Positions 1 to 9,711 of a stretch of DNA of 47,711 nt are shown one piece after another (positions within the stretch are counted from its first letter, which is position 1; every line of letters starts with the position of its first letter). Source of the stretch: Sphingobacteriales bacterium 44-15 (GTDB taxonomy: Bacteria; Bacteroidota; Bacteroidia; Chitinophagales; Chitinophagaceae); the NCBI GenBank assembly GCA_001899685.1, contig MKWG01000038.1:1-47711 (forward strand), in the 5' to 3' direction. Made by a program: the position numbers and the translations under genes. The notes below the pieces were generated by a model. That model saw only the letters and a program-made list of their open reading frames with translations. It was not told the DNA's origin and ran no database searches.

Positions 1-1
1 A

Positions 2-481
2 GAAGTAGACAAACTGGTTGGATTTAACTTTCACGTAGAGAGTAATAATGGTCTGGCGGCAGAAAAAGATCTCACGGTCAATACGACTACTTCAGGACAG
101 CAGATCATGTACAGCAGGAAATGGAAGCTGCTCTCAAGAATGTGGATCTCCATAACTCCTCCTGCAGAGGATATGAAAGATTGTGAAAAAGATAATGTCT
201 ACTCCTGGAACGAAGACAGCACCTATAATATTAATTTCGGAAGCAATGCCTGTACCTTCGACGGATTTAATGTGTTTGACCGCTGGGAGCTGAGCGAAGA
301 TGAAAAAACACTGACACAGGTATACCATTCCCTGTTTGATCCTTCTGCCATCACTACGGAAACCTATACGATCAAAACGTTGACAAGCACAAAGATCGTC
401 ATGTCGCAGTTGATTGACCTCACAGTATTCGGCTTAACAGACCATGAAGAATTTGAATCCACTTTTGAACCGGCGCCATAA
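2..481 (+). CDS. Lipocalin-like protein, N-terminally truncated by the window edge
   Basis: The frame is open from base 2, so the real start lies outside the window and the first internal ATG (107) is not the start. The visible 159 residues contain a lipocalin-like core: a GKWK-type opening (here SRKWKLLSR), a PPAEDMKDCEKDN segment, a second cysteine after a Tyr-rich strand, and a WELSEDEKTLT strand typical of small secreted or lipoprotein lipocalin-like proteins of Bacteroidota. Those usually bind small hydrophobic ligands, but nothing here shows the ligand. It ends 10 bp before the DUF4185 gene and is probably co-transcribed with it. The family call rests on pattern resemblance only. Confidence 0.55.
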   Translation, partial: EVDKLVGFNFHVESNNGLAAEKDLTVNTTTSGQQIMYSRKWKLLSRMWISITPPAEDMKDCEKDNVYSWNEDSTYNINFGSNACTFDGFNVFDRWELSEDEKTLTQVYHSLFDPSAITTETYTIKTLTSTKIVMSQLIDLTVFGLTDHEEFESTFEPAP

Positions 482-491
482 AACAAACAGC

Positions 492-1715
492 ATGAAAAAT
501 TGTAAAGAGACAGCCTTTATCGCGGCAGCGTTCGCCATAATGTCCTGCAACAATAATGACATAAGCAGTAAGGCTGAAGAAGACAGCCTCTCCTTAACAC
601 ACCTGCAGTTCAGCGTGGAACGCGCAGATGACTGGTCGGGCATGTTCCTGCGCAGGCACGGATGGTTTGGAGGAGACGGCATATTTGCAACAACTGCAAA
701 CGGTGTGGAAAAGGAAGGATCGGCAAAAGAAAGCGAAACAATCATCTGGTTCAGCGACACCATGTTTGGCGATATTGTCAATGATTCTTTGCAGACCGGC
801 TATGGAATGATCAACAATTCCGTTGCCTGCCTGCAGGGAGGAAAACCTGATACGGCCGCCATAAGATTTTACTGGGATCAAACCCCGGAAGGAAAGCCCA
901 GGTCTGTTTTTATTCCCCACACACCCGCTGCTAAAGAGAAAGAATATTACTGGCTGGGGGATGGCTTTACGAACCAGGAAAAAAACAATGATATCTATAT
1001 TTTCGGGCACCGTATCAGCAATATTCCGGGCGTAGCTGTTTTCGGATTCAGGGAAGAGGGCAATACGCTCATCACTATCCCGGCCAACGAAAAGCCGCCA
1101 TACAAAAACATGCGCCAGTTGGATATTCCCTTTTTCCAGAACCAGCAGGTGGATGCAGTAGGATCGTTTGGAGCAGGCATACTGGTAAATACTGCCAATG
1201 CCGGAGCGCCAAAGCCAGACGGGTATGTGTATATATACGGCGTGAGAGGTAAAGCAAAAGAAGTGATGGTGGCACGGGTGAAGCCTGCCGATATTGAGAC
1301 CTTTAGCGAATGGAGATTCTGGAACGGCACAGACTGGACTGCTGATGTGAACAATATTAAACCTATAGCCGACAGGGCATCCAATGAGTTAAGCGTTACA
1401 CCGCTGGCCGATGGCAGATTCCTGATGGTCTTTCAAAAAGACGGGCTGGGAAAATTTGTAGGCATGCGGTTGGGGTCTTCGCCTGCAGGTCCATTCGGGC
1501 CTATAATAGATGTATATGATGTAAGTGAAGACCTTAAAGAGAGTAAAAATCTTTTTCCCTATAACGCCAAGGCGCACCCTGTGCTCTCTGCACCGGGAGA
1601 ACTGCTGATCAGCTATAATATCAATTCTTTCGATTTTGACAAAGACATAAAATTATTTCCCAATCTCTACCGGCCGAGGTTTATACGAATGAAGTACCAA
1701 TTAGGTAAAGAGTAA
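492..1715 (+). CDS. DUF4185-type secreted lipoprotein (putative glycosidase-like propeller)
   Basis: A 407-residue protein. The start at 492 is preferred over the upstream ATG at 444 because it avoids overlapping the preceding gene and puts a lipoprotein signal first (MKNCKETAFIAAAFAIMSC, lipobox ending at Cys19). The body has the GWFGGDGIFA and WFSDTMFGD motifs and repeated beta-propeller-like blades of DUF4185/DUF5005 proteins, which share a fold with five-bladed glycoside hydrolases. It would sit on the outer membrane or in the periplasm. It lies between a lipocalin-like gene and a GH92 gene, which fits a glycan-processing role. The family has no firmly assigned reaction that I can name. 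Confidence 0.72.
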   Translation: MKNCKETAFIAAAFAIMSCNNNDISSKAEEDSLSLTHLQFSVERADDWSGMFLRRHGWFGGDGIFATTANGVEKEGSAKESETIIWFSDTMFGDIVNDSLQTGYGMINNSVACLQGGKPDTAAIRFYWDQTPEGKPRSVFIPHTPAAKEKEYYWLGDGFTNQEKNNDIYIFGHRISNIPGVAVFGFREEGNTLITIPANEKPPYKNMRQLDIPFFQNQQVDAVGSFGAGILVNTANAGAPKPDGYVYIYGVRGKAKEVMVARVKPADIETFSEWRFWNGTDWTADVNNIKPIADRASNELSVTPLADGRFLMVFQKDGLGKFVGMRLGSSPAGPFGPIIDVYDVSEDLKESKNLFPYNAKAHPVLSAPGELLISYNINSFDFDKDIKLFPNLYRPRFIRMKYQLGKE

Positions 1716-1719
1716 GTCT

Positions 1720-1808
1720 GGTTTCAGGTTACAGGTTTCAAGTTAGTATGCACCTAAAACCTGTTGTTGAATTTGCAATCTGCAACCTGTAACCTGAAAC
1801 CTGTAACC
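1720..1808. repeat. Imperfect inverted repeat built from GGTTwCA units
   Basis: Two 25-bp arms (1720-1744 and 1784-1808) are inverted copies of each other at about 21 of 25 positions. Each arm is itself a short tandem run of a GGTTwCA unit. The element fills the gap between the DUF4185 and GH92 genes and ends 24 bp before the GH92 start. It could form a hairpin in the transcript and so affect expression of the downstream gene, or be a dispersed palindromic element of the genome; only the structure itself is seen. Confidence 0.7.
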
Positions 1809-1832
1809 TCCCCCATCCACCAAAGTTCACAC

Positions 1833-4559
1833 ATGAAAATACGTTCCTCCTTCTTTACTATTATACTGCTGGCAGGCTGCTATACCATGCAGGCCGGAAC
1901 AGGGAATATTGCGGGTAAAGCAACCATAACGGTATCTACCCAGCTGGGTGATGCTTATTCCGGCAATAATGCTGCTGACGGGATAATCGGGGTTGACGGC
2001 AAAGGAGAATGGGCCTGTGAAGGTAAGACTACCGACTGGGGATATATCCGTTTTCCATGGATACAGCTTACATGGAATGAGCCTCAGCTGATCAACAAGA
2101 TCGTGCTGTACGATCGCCCTTCTCCTGTGGATAATATCGCCGGAGGCAAGCTTGTTTTCAGCGACGGGTCTGAACTATGGGTCAACCAGATCCCGGCAGA
2201 CGGAACAGGCAAGGCAATACAATTCCCTGCAAAAAAAGTTACCTGGGTAAAATTTGTGGTTACCGATGGCAGCGGCGCTGATCTCGGTTTTTCTGAAATA
2301 GAAGTATTCCCCTCTCCCACGCAAATGAATGATTATGTATCATGGGTAGATCCTTATATAGAAACCAACAGGGGAAGGTATTTTTTCTTTATAACCGGCA
2401 GTGTGCCGTTCGGCATGGCCACCAGCGCCCCGCTTACCAGGAATAAAAATCAGAACGGGGGAGGATACAACTATAATGAAACAGAAATACTGGGGTTTGA
2501 ACAGATCCATACCTGGATGATATCAGGGGTTGAAATAATGCCCGCAACCTTAAAAGAAAATCCTGCTGCCGGTCAGCAGGGATGGAAATCCGCTTTTAAT
2601 CATGATGATGAAATTGTACAGCCGGGCTATCACCGTGTGATGCTGCAGAACAATAAAATATGGGTGGAGCAAACCGCAACGGAGCGCGTAAACTTTTACA
2701 GGTTCACTTATACAAAAGATACAGACGCCCGTATCATCATTAACCTGGGCGGCTATGTAGCTAACAGCACAATGGAAAATGCGCATATCACCAAAGTGAA
2801 TAATACCGAAATAGAAGGCTGGTTCAGCTCGGTGAAAAGATACTGGGGCGGCCCCAAAGAGGTGAAGATATTTTTCGTCATTCAGTTTGATAAATCCTTT
2901 GATCACCTGGATGCCTGGCAGGGAACAAAGGAGCAACAAAATATTGCCACGGCTTCCGGCGACAGCCTTACGCTGAGCGCTGCCTATACCCTCAAAAAAG
3001 GAGATAGGCTTCAAATGAAAATAGGGCTTTCTTATACCACCGTTGCTAATGCGAGGAATAATCTCAATACAGAATGCACTACCTGGGATTTTGAATCGGT
3101 GAAAGATAATACACAACAGGTATGGAATGATTGGTTAGGAAAGATCGCGGTAAAAGGAGGAACTGAAAAAAATAAAATAAAGTTCTATACCGATCTCTGG
3201 CATGTACTGCTGGGCAGGCAAAAGATCACGGATGTATCCGGCGATTACCCGGACAGGACCACCGGGAAAAGAGAAGGCAACTTCACCGATGCCGTTTTCA
3301 GGATCAAAACCGTTCCCAAAGATGCCAAGGGCAAGCCTGCATTCCAGATGTATAATTCCGATGCATGGTGGCTCACACAATGGAACCTGAACATTCTCTG
3401 GGGATTGGCCTGGCCGGAAATGATGGATGAGCTTTCCGCATCCATGATCGAGTATGCCAATAACGGTTATTTATTGCCACGGGGGCCTTGTGGCGGCGGA
3501 TATTCCTATATTATGACGAGCTGTCCTGCATCCAATCTTATCATCAGCACTTATATGAAGGGTCTGCTGACCAAAGTGGATGCCCGTCATGCTTATGATG
3601 TAGTGAAACGGAATCATTTACCCGGTGGCATGCTTGGCTCAAAAGAAGACATTAATTTTTATACTCAAAAAGGATGGTGGCCGGATAACGCCGGGATCAC
3701 TATAGAAGCTGCTTTCCAGGATTGGGGCATTGCGCAGATGGCATATACATTAGGAAAGAAAAAAGACTATAACTTTTTCAATGACCGCTCCCGGGGATGG
3801 ACAAAATGTTTTGACAATGAGACAAAATGGTTGCTGCCCAAAAATAGAAAAGGGGAGTTTATTCATAAAGACCCGTTGAGCGGCAATGGCTGGATTGAAG
3901 CCAATGCATGGCAGGCTACCTGGGGCTTATCGCACGCATTGCCGGAGCTTATCACGAAGATGGGAGGAGCGGATACTTTTTGCCAGCGGCTCAATTATGC
4001 ATTTGAGCAATCGAGAGCCAGCAATTTTGTATTCGGCTATACCGAAGGATATGTCAGCTATGCCAACCAGCCGGGCTGCTCCAACGCACATGTGTTCAGC
4101 TATGCCGGCAAGCCCTGGCTCACACAATACTGGGTGCGCCGGGTAAAGGAACAGGCTTATGGCGACATCACACCTGATATGGGATATGGAGGACATGATG
4201 AAGACCAGGGGCAAATGGGAGCAGTGAGCGCCCTGATGTCTATCGGGCTATTCAGTATCACCGGCAATGAGTCTGTTAACCCTGTATATGAAATTACCTC
4301 TCCTGTATTTGATGAAGTGGTCATCAAGTTAGACAGGCGCTACTATAGCGGGGATACATTTACCATCATCACTCACAACAACAGCAGCAGTAATGATTAT
4401 ATACAAAAGGCAAGCCTGAACGGGCAGCGCTATGATAATTTCTGGTTTACGCATGACCTTTTTTCAAAAGGCGGCAGGCTCGAGTTATGGCTGGGAGATA
4501 AGCCCAATGAAAAATGGGGTGTAAAACAATTACCTTCGCTGCAACCTAATACAAAATAA
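1833..4559 (+). CDS. GH92 family glycoside hydrolase (alpha-mannosidase type) with N-terminal carbohydrate-binding-like domain
   Basis: A 908-residue secreted protein. The start at 1833 gives a signal peptide (MKIRSSFFTIILLAGCYTMQAG); the longer frame from 1764 runs through the upstream inverted repeat. Residues about 25-160 form an F5/8-type C (discoidin-like) beta-sandwich. The rest is GH92: VDPYIETNRGRYFF at the N-terminal beta-domain, an (alpha/alpha)6 barrel with WNLNILWGLAWPEMMDE, and GGHDEDQGQ near residue 786 with the acidic residues expected at the catalytic base. GH92 enzymes are calcium-dependent inverting exo-alpha-mannosidases acting on N-glycans and fungal mannans. The linkage cannot be read from sequence. 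A ROK kinase follows 7 bp downstream. Confidence 0.9.
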   Translation: MKIRSSFFTIILLAGCYTMQAGTGNIAGKATITVSTQLGDAYSGNNAADGIIGVDGKGEWACEGKTTDWGYIRFPWIQLTWNEPQLINKIVLYDRPSPVDNIAGGKLVFSDGSELWVNQIPADGTGKAIQFPAKKVTWVKFVVTDGSGADLGFSEIEVFPSPTQMNDYVSWVDPYIETNRGRYFFFITGSVPFGMATSAPLTRNKNQNGGGYNYNETEILGFEQIHTWMISGVEIMPATLKENPAAGQQGWKSAFNHDDEIVQPGYHRVMLQNNKIWVEQTATERVNFYRFTYTKDTDARIIINLGGYVANSTMENAHITKVNNTEIEGWFSSVKRYWGGPKEVKIFFVIQFDKSFDHLDAWQGTKEQQNIATASGDSLTLSAAYTLKKGDRLQMKIGLSYTTVANARNNLNTECTTWDFESVKDNTQQVWNDWLGKIAVKGGTEKNKIKFYTDLWHVLLGRQKITDVSGDYPDRTTGKREGNFTDAVFRIKTVPKDAKGKPAFQMYNSDAWWLTQWNLNILWGLAWPEMMDELSASMIEYANNGYLLPRGPCGGGYSYIMTSCPASNLIISTYMKGLLTKVDARHAYDVVKRNHLPGGMLGSKEDINFYTQKGWWPDNAGITIEAAFQDWGIAQMAYTLGKKKDYNFFNDRSRGWTKCFDNETKWLLPKNRKGEFIHKDPLSGNGWIEANAWQATWGLSHALPELITKMGGADTFCQRLNYAFEQSRASNFVFGYTEGYVSYANQPGCSNAHVFSYAGKPWLTQYWVRRVKEQAYGDITPDMGYGGHDEDQGQMGAVSALMSIGLFSITGNESVNPVYEITSPVFDEVVIKLDRRYYSGDTFTIITHNNSSSNDYIQKASLNGQRYDNFWFTHDLFSKGGRLELWLGDKPNEKWGVKQLPSLQPNTK

Positions 4560-4566
4560 TTCGGGT

Positions 4567-5418
4567 ATGAACTTAGTTGCCGGGGCAGATATCGGAGGAT
4601 CGCATATTACCGCCGGGCTGGTTGATATAGACAACAGGAAGCTGATTGATTCGTCTATGGTAAGAAAACATATTGACCCGGCTGCGGATAGTGATACTAT
4701 TATCCGGGAATGGTGTGAAGCCATACTGGATTGTCATACAACTGCCGGTATTGACATTCAAAAGATAGGTATTGCCATGCCGGGACCGTTTGATTATGCA
4801 AACGGCATCAGCTATATCAAAGGGTTGCACAAATATGAGAACCTGTATGGGCTGAATATAAAAAATAAGATGGCAAAACAGTTGCAGGTAGATCCGGCGC
4901 AGATCAGCTTTAAGAATGACGCGCAGGCCTTCCTGGCGGGAGAATTATTTTGCGGTTGTGCAACGGGGTATAGTAATGTGGTTGGCATTACACTGGGTAC
5001 AGGACTTGGTTCTGCCACTTATTATAATAATGAGCAGCGGGAAGGCGACCTGTATTGTATGCCGTTCAGGGCAGGGAAAGCGGAAGATTATATTTCCTCC
5101 CGCTGGTTCGTTTTTGAATATGAAAAGCTGACCGGCAATACAATAAAAGGTGTAAAAGAGCTTGCCGACAGCATGCATACCGACCCGCATGCGGCTCACT
5201 TGTTCGACACCTTTGGCGCCACGCTGGCGGAAGTGCTGCTGCTTCGCTACAAGGATCAAAATCCAGAGATCATTTTTATCGGCGGCAATATTGCACATGC
5301 CTGGGATTGCTTTATTCCTTCTGCGATCAAATACATGGAAGAGCAACACAGTACCATCAAATTAATAAAAGCCATACTGGGCGAAAGAGCCGCTTTAATC
5401 GGCGCATGTTGTGAGTGA
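4567..5418 (+). CDS. ROK family sugar kinase-like protein
   Basis: A 283-residue cytoplasmic protein with the ROK/hexokinase-fold signatures: the phosphate-1 loop GADIGGSHIT at the N-terminus, GIAMPGPF, the KNDAQAFLAGE segment of the sugar site, and GITLGTGLGSA as phosphate-2. The Cys-rich zinc motif of classical ROK kinases is not evident, and the protein is slightly short for the family. It follows the GH92 gene by 7 bp on the same strand, so it probably phosphorylates a hexose (for example mannose) released by that operon. The substrate is inferred from context only. Confidence 0.85.
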   Translation: MNLVAGADIGGSHITAGLVDIDNRKLIDSSMVRKHIDPAADSDTIIREWCEAILDCHTTAGIDIQKIGIAMPGPFDYANGISYIKGLHKYENLYGLNIKNKMAKQLQVDPAQISFKNDAQAFLAGELFCGCATGYSNVVGITLGTGLGSATYYNNEQREGDLYCMPFRAGKAEDYISSRWFVFEYEKLTGNTIKGVKELADSMHTDPHAAHLFDTFGATLAEVLLLRYKDQNPEIIFIGGNIAHAWDCFIPSAIKYMEEQHSTIKLIKAILGERAALIGACCE

Positions 5419-5421
5419 ACC

Positions 5422-7236
5422 TTATTGCACTTTATCCACCCATATCCTGTTAAAGAGAAGCTTTTCTCCTGCTGCAGGATCAGCTTTTAATTTCACTTCG
5501 TAAAATCCTGCTTTAGGAAAGTTAAAAGTGCCGATATGGTCGTTTACAAATTCTTCGGTATAGCTGTCGTGAGGCTCTACTACTACTTTTCCTGTCGGCT
5601 TCAATTGCTGGTGGATCATCTGTCTGTCGGCGGATACATCCACTGCCATGTCAATGCCGGAGGAATTATGAAAAGAAAGATCTACTTTATAGCTTCCCGC
5701 TTCCGGTATATACAATCTCCATACCAGCACACCGGGATGATCCACTACCAGGTGAGTTGGTCTTAATCCATCATACTTCACCAGCTTAAATGCTACTGAA
5801 TTATCGGCAGTATTTTCTCCGCTGAGCGCAAAGCCGCCGAAAGTGGATTCTGCCGCTACCTGCCTGTCAGGATCAATGGGCTGATTGTAGTGCAAAACAA
5901 TTGTAGAAACAAAATGATCACCCGGCTGGTCAGGCAATTGAATATGCATCAATGGACCCTGCTGTGAAAATGGCAACAGCTTTTTACCTGATGAAGTGAT
6001 CAGCGCTATGCTTTGAGGTTTTGATATGATACCTGTCACGCGCAGGATATGATCAAGCGGCCAATTATATACCTGGAGGTATACATCCTGTTTGTTATTC
6101 CTAGTAAGCTTTGTAGTGATCCTTCCCCAGTCATATTGTCCTGCTCTTAATGCAAGTCCTGTACTGCCATATACAGACTCCCCGTTTTTTGACATCCATG
6201 CACCTATATCTTCCAGCCGCCTTATACCCTCGTAAGGAACAGAGCCGTCTGCCCGCGGACCTATATTGAGGGTATAACCACCGTTGAGGCTTACATTGTC
6301 AATAAGCGATTCCAGCAACTGGGTGGTGGATTTCCATTGGTTTTCCAGCGCATTATATCCCCAGGAATGCGCGATCGTGCCGGGAGTTTCCCAGGGATGA
6401 TCGTTGTACACCGTACCGAATTGATTATCGCCCAAAGTCTGGAAGTCAATGCCGGGCGTATCTGCCGGAAGTCCCAGGCGGGAATTGATAAGACAATTGG
6501 GCTGCAGTTTTCGTACCAGTTCAATCACCTGTTCCAGTTGCTCCTTCTTCACAATAGTCGTTTTATGATCCACCCACATATCAAACCACAGCATGGCAAC
6601 ATCGCCGTAGTTGGTAAGCAGCTCTCTCAGTTGCGGCAATACCTTTTCCTGCCAGTAAATATTGTATTGCTCATCCGTAATGCGGCCGGTGAGTTCCTGG
6701 TTGTGATCCCATCCGTACAGATGTTCCCAGTCGAGCCAGTGCGAATAATAAAATCCCAGCTTGATGCCATGCTTTTTACAGGCTGCTGCCAGTTCTTTAA
6801 GCACATCACGGTGAGTGCCGCTCAGCTTGCTCAGGTTATAATCGCTTACCCTGGAATTCCATATAGCGCAGCCGTCATGATGTTTGGCGGTAATGATGAT
6901 ATATTTCATCCCGGCCTTCTTTGCCAGCAATACCCATTCTTCTGGGTTGATCTTGTTCCAGTCAAAACGTTTCGCTAAAGAAGCATATTCTTCTTTCGAT
7001 ATCCTGTTGCGGTAGCGTATCCATTCCGCATAATTATTGGTATTCCGCAATCTTTCTCCTTCCCAGATGCCTTCAGCAGCGCTATACAATCCCCAATGGA
7101 TAAACATCCCGAAACGGGCTTCCTTAAACCATTGCACGCGCGCTTCAGGGCTCTTTGCCTGCTGCGCCAGAAGGGAAGATGAAAAAAGAAAAGCAAAAAC
7201 GGGCAACAACAGATAGTTGGCTTTATTCAAATCCAT
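5422..7236 (-). CDS. Alpha-L-fucosidase, GH29
   Basis: A 604-residue secreted retaining fucosidase. The start at 7236 gives a clean signal peptide ending in SSSLLAQQ; the frame is open to 7269. The GH29 barrel is marked by FGMFIHWGLYS, YIIITAKHHDGCAIW and VAMLWFDMW, in which Asp near residue 219 is the expected nucleophile. After about residue 350 come the fucosidase beta-sandwich and a further C-terminal beta-domain (residues about 470-604) resembling a carbohydrate-binding module. It removes terminal alpha-L-fucose from plant or host glycans in the periplasm. It converges on the ROK gene with 3 bp between the stop codons. The partial RhaT-type deoxysugar transporter at the right edge of the window fits use of 6-deoxyhexoses. 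Confidence 0.93.
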   Translation of the reverse strand: MDLNKANYLLLPVFAFLFSSSLLAQQAKSPEARVQWFKEARFGMFIHWGLYSAAEGIWEGERLRNTNNYAEWIRYRNRISKEEYASLAKRFDWNKINPEEWVLLAKKAGMKYIIITAKHHDGCAIWNSRVSDYNLSKLSGTHRDVLKELAAACKKHGIKLGFYYSHWLDWEHLYGWDHNQELTGRITDEQYNIYWQEKVLPQLRELLTNYGDVAMLWFDMWVDHKTTIVKKEQLEQVIELVRKLQPNCLINSRLGLPADTPGIDFQTLGDNQFGTVYNDHPWETPGTIAHSWGYNALENQWKSTTQLLESLIDNVSLNGGYTLNIGPRADGSVPYEGIRRLEDIGAWMSKNGESVYGSTGLALRAGQYDWGRITTKLTRNNKQDVYLQVYNWPLDHILRVTGIISKPQSIALITSSGKKLLPFSQQGPLMHIQLPDQPGDHFVSTIVLHYNQPIDPDRQVAAESTFGGFALSGENTADNSVAFKLVKYDGLRPTHLVVDHPGVLVWRLYIPEAGSYKVDLSFHNSSGIDMAVDVSADRQMIHQQLKPTGKVVVEPHDSYTEEFVNDHIGTFNFPKAGFYEVKLKADPAAGEKLLFNRIWVDKVQ

Positions 7237-7519
7237 AAGCAATATATGATGATGGTTGCTAAGATACAAAACTTAGGTATTGACAGCAGGGGCATCTGTT
7301 CATCTTCGGGAGACTGCTTCTCCGCAGTGAAGTACATCTTTACATGAGGTGTCCCGCATGCGGCTCGCAGTGACGGGTAAGAGTGTTATCATTTGCATGC
7401 TTTCATTATCCTAAAGTTACAGTATCATCATTCACTCGATACTCTTTAATTCAAGCCTTCTCTCTGATTTTTATTGTAACTTTATAAAGCATCCTATTGG
7501 GCATTAAAAGAATGATAAT

Positions 7520-7744
7520 ATGGAAAATTGGAAAATAATCATGAGTTCTGATGCGACTATGCCCTTTGAAGTATACCTCGCAAAAAACTATCTGGAGTCA
7601 GAGGGGATAGAAACACAATTGCAAAATGAACTGGCAGCACAGGTGTATTCAAGTGCTGCTGACGAGGCAAAACTCTTAGTTAAAGAAAGTGACTGGGAGC
7701 AGGGAATACAAATATTGACGAAGGGAGGGTATATAAAAATGTAA
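7520..7744 (+). CDS. DUF2007 domain small protein
   Basis: A 74-residue protein with the DUF2007 (putative signal-transducing protein) pattern: an N-terminal beta-strand, the FEVYLAKNYLESEGIETQL helix-strand typical of this ferredoxin-like fold, and a short C-terminal strand after a WEQGIQIL helix. No signal peptide, so cytoplasmic. It stands alone, with no same-strand gene close on either side. Function is unknown; members often sit next to or inside metabolite-transport or membrane proteins. Confidence 0.75.
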   Translation: MENWKIIMSSDATMPFEVYLAKNYLESEGIETQLQNELAAQVYSSAADEAKLLVKESDWEQGIQILTKGGYIKM

Positions 7745-8076
7745 AAGCTTCTTTTGACGGTGGTATCGGGGAAAGTCTAAAGGGCTTGAATTTAAATAGC
7801 CCTCAACAAAGTTGGGGGAGGGTAAAAGACAAATGAACGACACAGGCTGAATGACGCAGTTTAAAGCAGGTATTTTACTAACCCCCCGAGACAGTTCCCT
7901 TCCATCCAACCACTGGTAGCTATTTTTATGCCTTTGCGATGCTGGTGCCCAAAAACGATCCGGCAAAAAAATCTAACGGTAGTTCATAGTGATTAATTCA
8001 TTGGATATAACAGGTTGACAGTAGTGAAAATTGAGCCGTTAGCATCTACATAAAAGCGAGCAAACGAAATAAATAT
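7745..8076. other. Intergenic stretch, no gene seen
   Basis: No convincing reading frame. Just after the DUF2007 stop there is a perfect 6-bp inverted repeat (AGGGCT 7781-7786 and AGCCCT 7798-7803) without a clear T-tract, so it is at best a weak terminator. The rest has no recognisable structure. Confidence 0.5.
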
Positions 8077-9636
8077 CTATACATCGCAATTGCTTTTCAG
8101 GCTGAACTTATATATCAAAATCCCGCACAAAGCCCCGCTTATAAGTCCGCCTATATGAGCGGCATTATCTATTCCGCCCGTCAATCCCAATAGCAGGTTT
8201 ATTGCCACATAAATGCTAATCATTATAAATATGCCTCTTTTGTGTTCTTTTGGAAAAGCATTTGTCAACAACAATCCCAATATAGCGCCATATAATCCAA
8301 AAATAGCCCCTGAAGCGCCTACACTTATGGTATTATGATACCACCAGATACTTGCAAGGCTTCCAGATAATCCTGATAAAACATAAAGTATAAAATATCC
8401 ATTTCTTCCAAAAGCAGGTTCAACAAACATGCCTCCTAATACAAGCCCATAGATATTCAGGAACAGGTGCATAAATCCTCCGTGCACAAACATGCTGGTA
8501 AAAAGCCTCCACCATTCGCCACCAAGCACTTCAGCACGCCGGTTCGCTCCCCACTGCAAAAGTTCATAACCATTTGCTGAAACAGGGTTAATACCTGAAA
8601 AAAACATCAGCAAATAAACCAGAATATTTATATCCAGGATAATTGAAGTAGCAAAATGACCGCCCGCAGGGATGAGATATCTAAACATGTCAACAAGATC
8701 GTCAGGCCTCGGCTTTTTACCCGACAAAAATCGTTTTCTTTCCTTTTCGCTATACCCGGGCCAGATAAGCGCAAATAAAAAAAACGATAAACCAATGGCA
8801 AAAGCACCAAATATCCATGCCAGCTTATGCCCGTTCCGCTTTTCATAAGATCTCTGCACCGGCGTCAAAAGAATAAAGTCATCACCGGCGACGGGTTGTT
8901 TTATTCTTGCTTCAATAGCTTTTAAAAAACCGACTCTGTCATCAGACGTGGGAGCTCTCTCAAAGTGATCCAGATCATGATACCTGTACTGCTTCAGCTT
9001 TTCTAAGCATTCTTTTCTAAATGTTTCGTATGCCTCTTCTTTTTTATCATCACTGATCCTGTTACTGATTTGCCTTCCAAACTTTATCCCATACCAGTTT
9101 TTGGGGATCGCTTCTGTTGTTTCCAAAGAATCGTTTATTATCGGCACAACAAAGTAGGTGGTAAAATCCAGGTGCTCATTGTACTTTCCACTGGTGCGCA
9201 CATCAGTAAAGCCACCGCGGAACGAGGGCTGAACGGAAAATTTTTGTAACGAATAATATCTTGCCTTTTTATATTTATTGATTTGGTCAATATTTGTTAT
9301 TGCCTGGAGCTTCCCTGTAGCTGTAGTCAAATATTCCTGGGAAATCAGCAGCATCGCTGTCAAAGTGAGCCACGCAATAAACTGGAAGAACAAGCTTCCC
9401 TTTTCCCTGTCTTTCTTAAAAACCAGTACCCGCAATCGTTGCCTTAACCAAAGCGTGATGGGAATCCATGGGAAAATAAGCGGGATCCACATACCCCAGA
9501 TCTCTTCCCTGATGTTGAGAACTGAAAATTGAATGGACAATATCCATCTCAGTAAAGCCAACCCGACTACAGATATGAAGATTATACCTAAAAAGACAGG
9601 CAGAATATGTTTTAATTTCTTCAGGTATGTTTTCAT
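8077..9636 (-). CDS. Rhomboid family intramembrane serine protease with long N-terminal extension
   Basis: A 519-residue membrane protein. The C-terminal ~200 residues are a rhomboid core: HGGFMHLFLNIYG, the nucleophile motif GASGAIFG (Ser near 442) and AAHIGG with catalytic His near 494, spread over several transmembrane helices. The N-terminal ~310 residues hold about three more membrane segments and a soluble stretch with no motif I recognise. Rhomboids cut single-pass membrane substrates within the bilayer. The gene lies 75 bp downstream of the acyl-carrier-like membrane protein on the same strand, so they may form one transcript. The substrate is unknown. Confidence 0.9.
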   Translation of the reverse strand: MKTYLKKLKHILPVFLGIIFISVVGLALLRWILSIQFSVLNIREEIWGMWIPLIFPWIPITLWLRQRLRVLVFKKDREKGSLFFQFIAWLTLTAMLLISQEYLTTATGKLQAITNIDQINKYKKARYYSLQKFSVQPSFRGGFTDVRTSGKYNEHLDFTTYFVVPIINDSLETTEAIPKNWYGIKFGRQISNRISDDKKEEAYETFRKECLEKLKQYRYHDLDHFERAPTSDDRVGFLKAIEARIKQPVAGDDFILLTPVQRSYEKRNGHKLAWIFGAFAIGLSFFLFALIWPGYSEKERKRFLSGKKPRPDDLVDMFRYLIPAGGHFATSIILDINILVYLLMFFSGINPVSANGYELLQWGANRRAEVLGGEWWRLFTSMFVHGGFMHLFLNIYGLVLGGMFVEPAFGRNGYFILYVLSGLSGSLASIWWYHNTISVGASGAIFGLYGAILGLLLTNAFPKEHKRGIFIMISIYVAINLLLGLTGGIDNAAHIGGLISGALCGILIYKFSLKSNCDV

Positions 9637-9711
9637 AGCAATGCTATCAGAATTTAAATCCCTCTTCGGTTTTTATCATTACATTATGTACCGGCCTCGC
9701 TCTTGGGGTAA

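Noticed and set aside
1764-1832. Longer GH92 start at 1764
   Set aside because: The extra 23 codons run through the inverted repeat and push the signal peptide inward; ATG 1833 gives a normal signal peptide.
7300-7380. Short inverted bits (ACTGC/GCAGT, CCGCATGCGG) resembling a dispersed palindromic repeat
   Set aside because: Arms are only 5 bp and no second copy is visible in the window, so a repeat family cannot be claimed.
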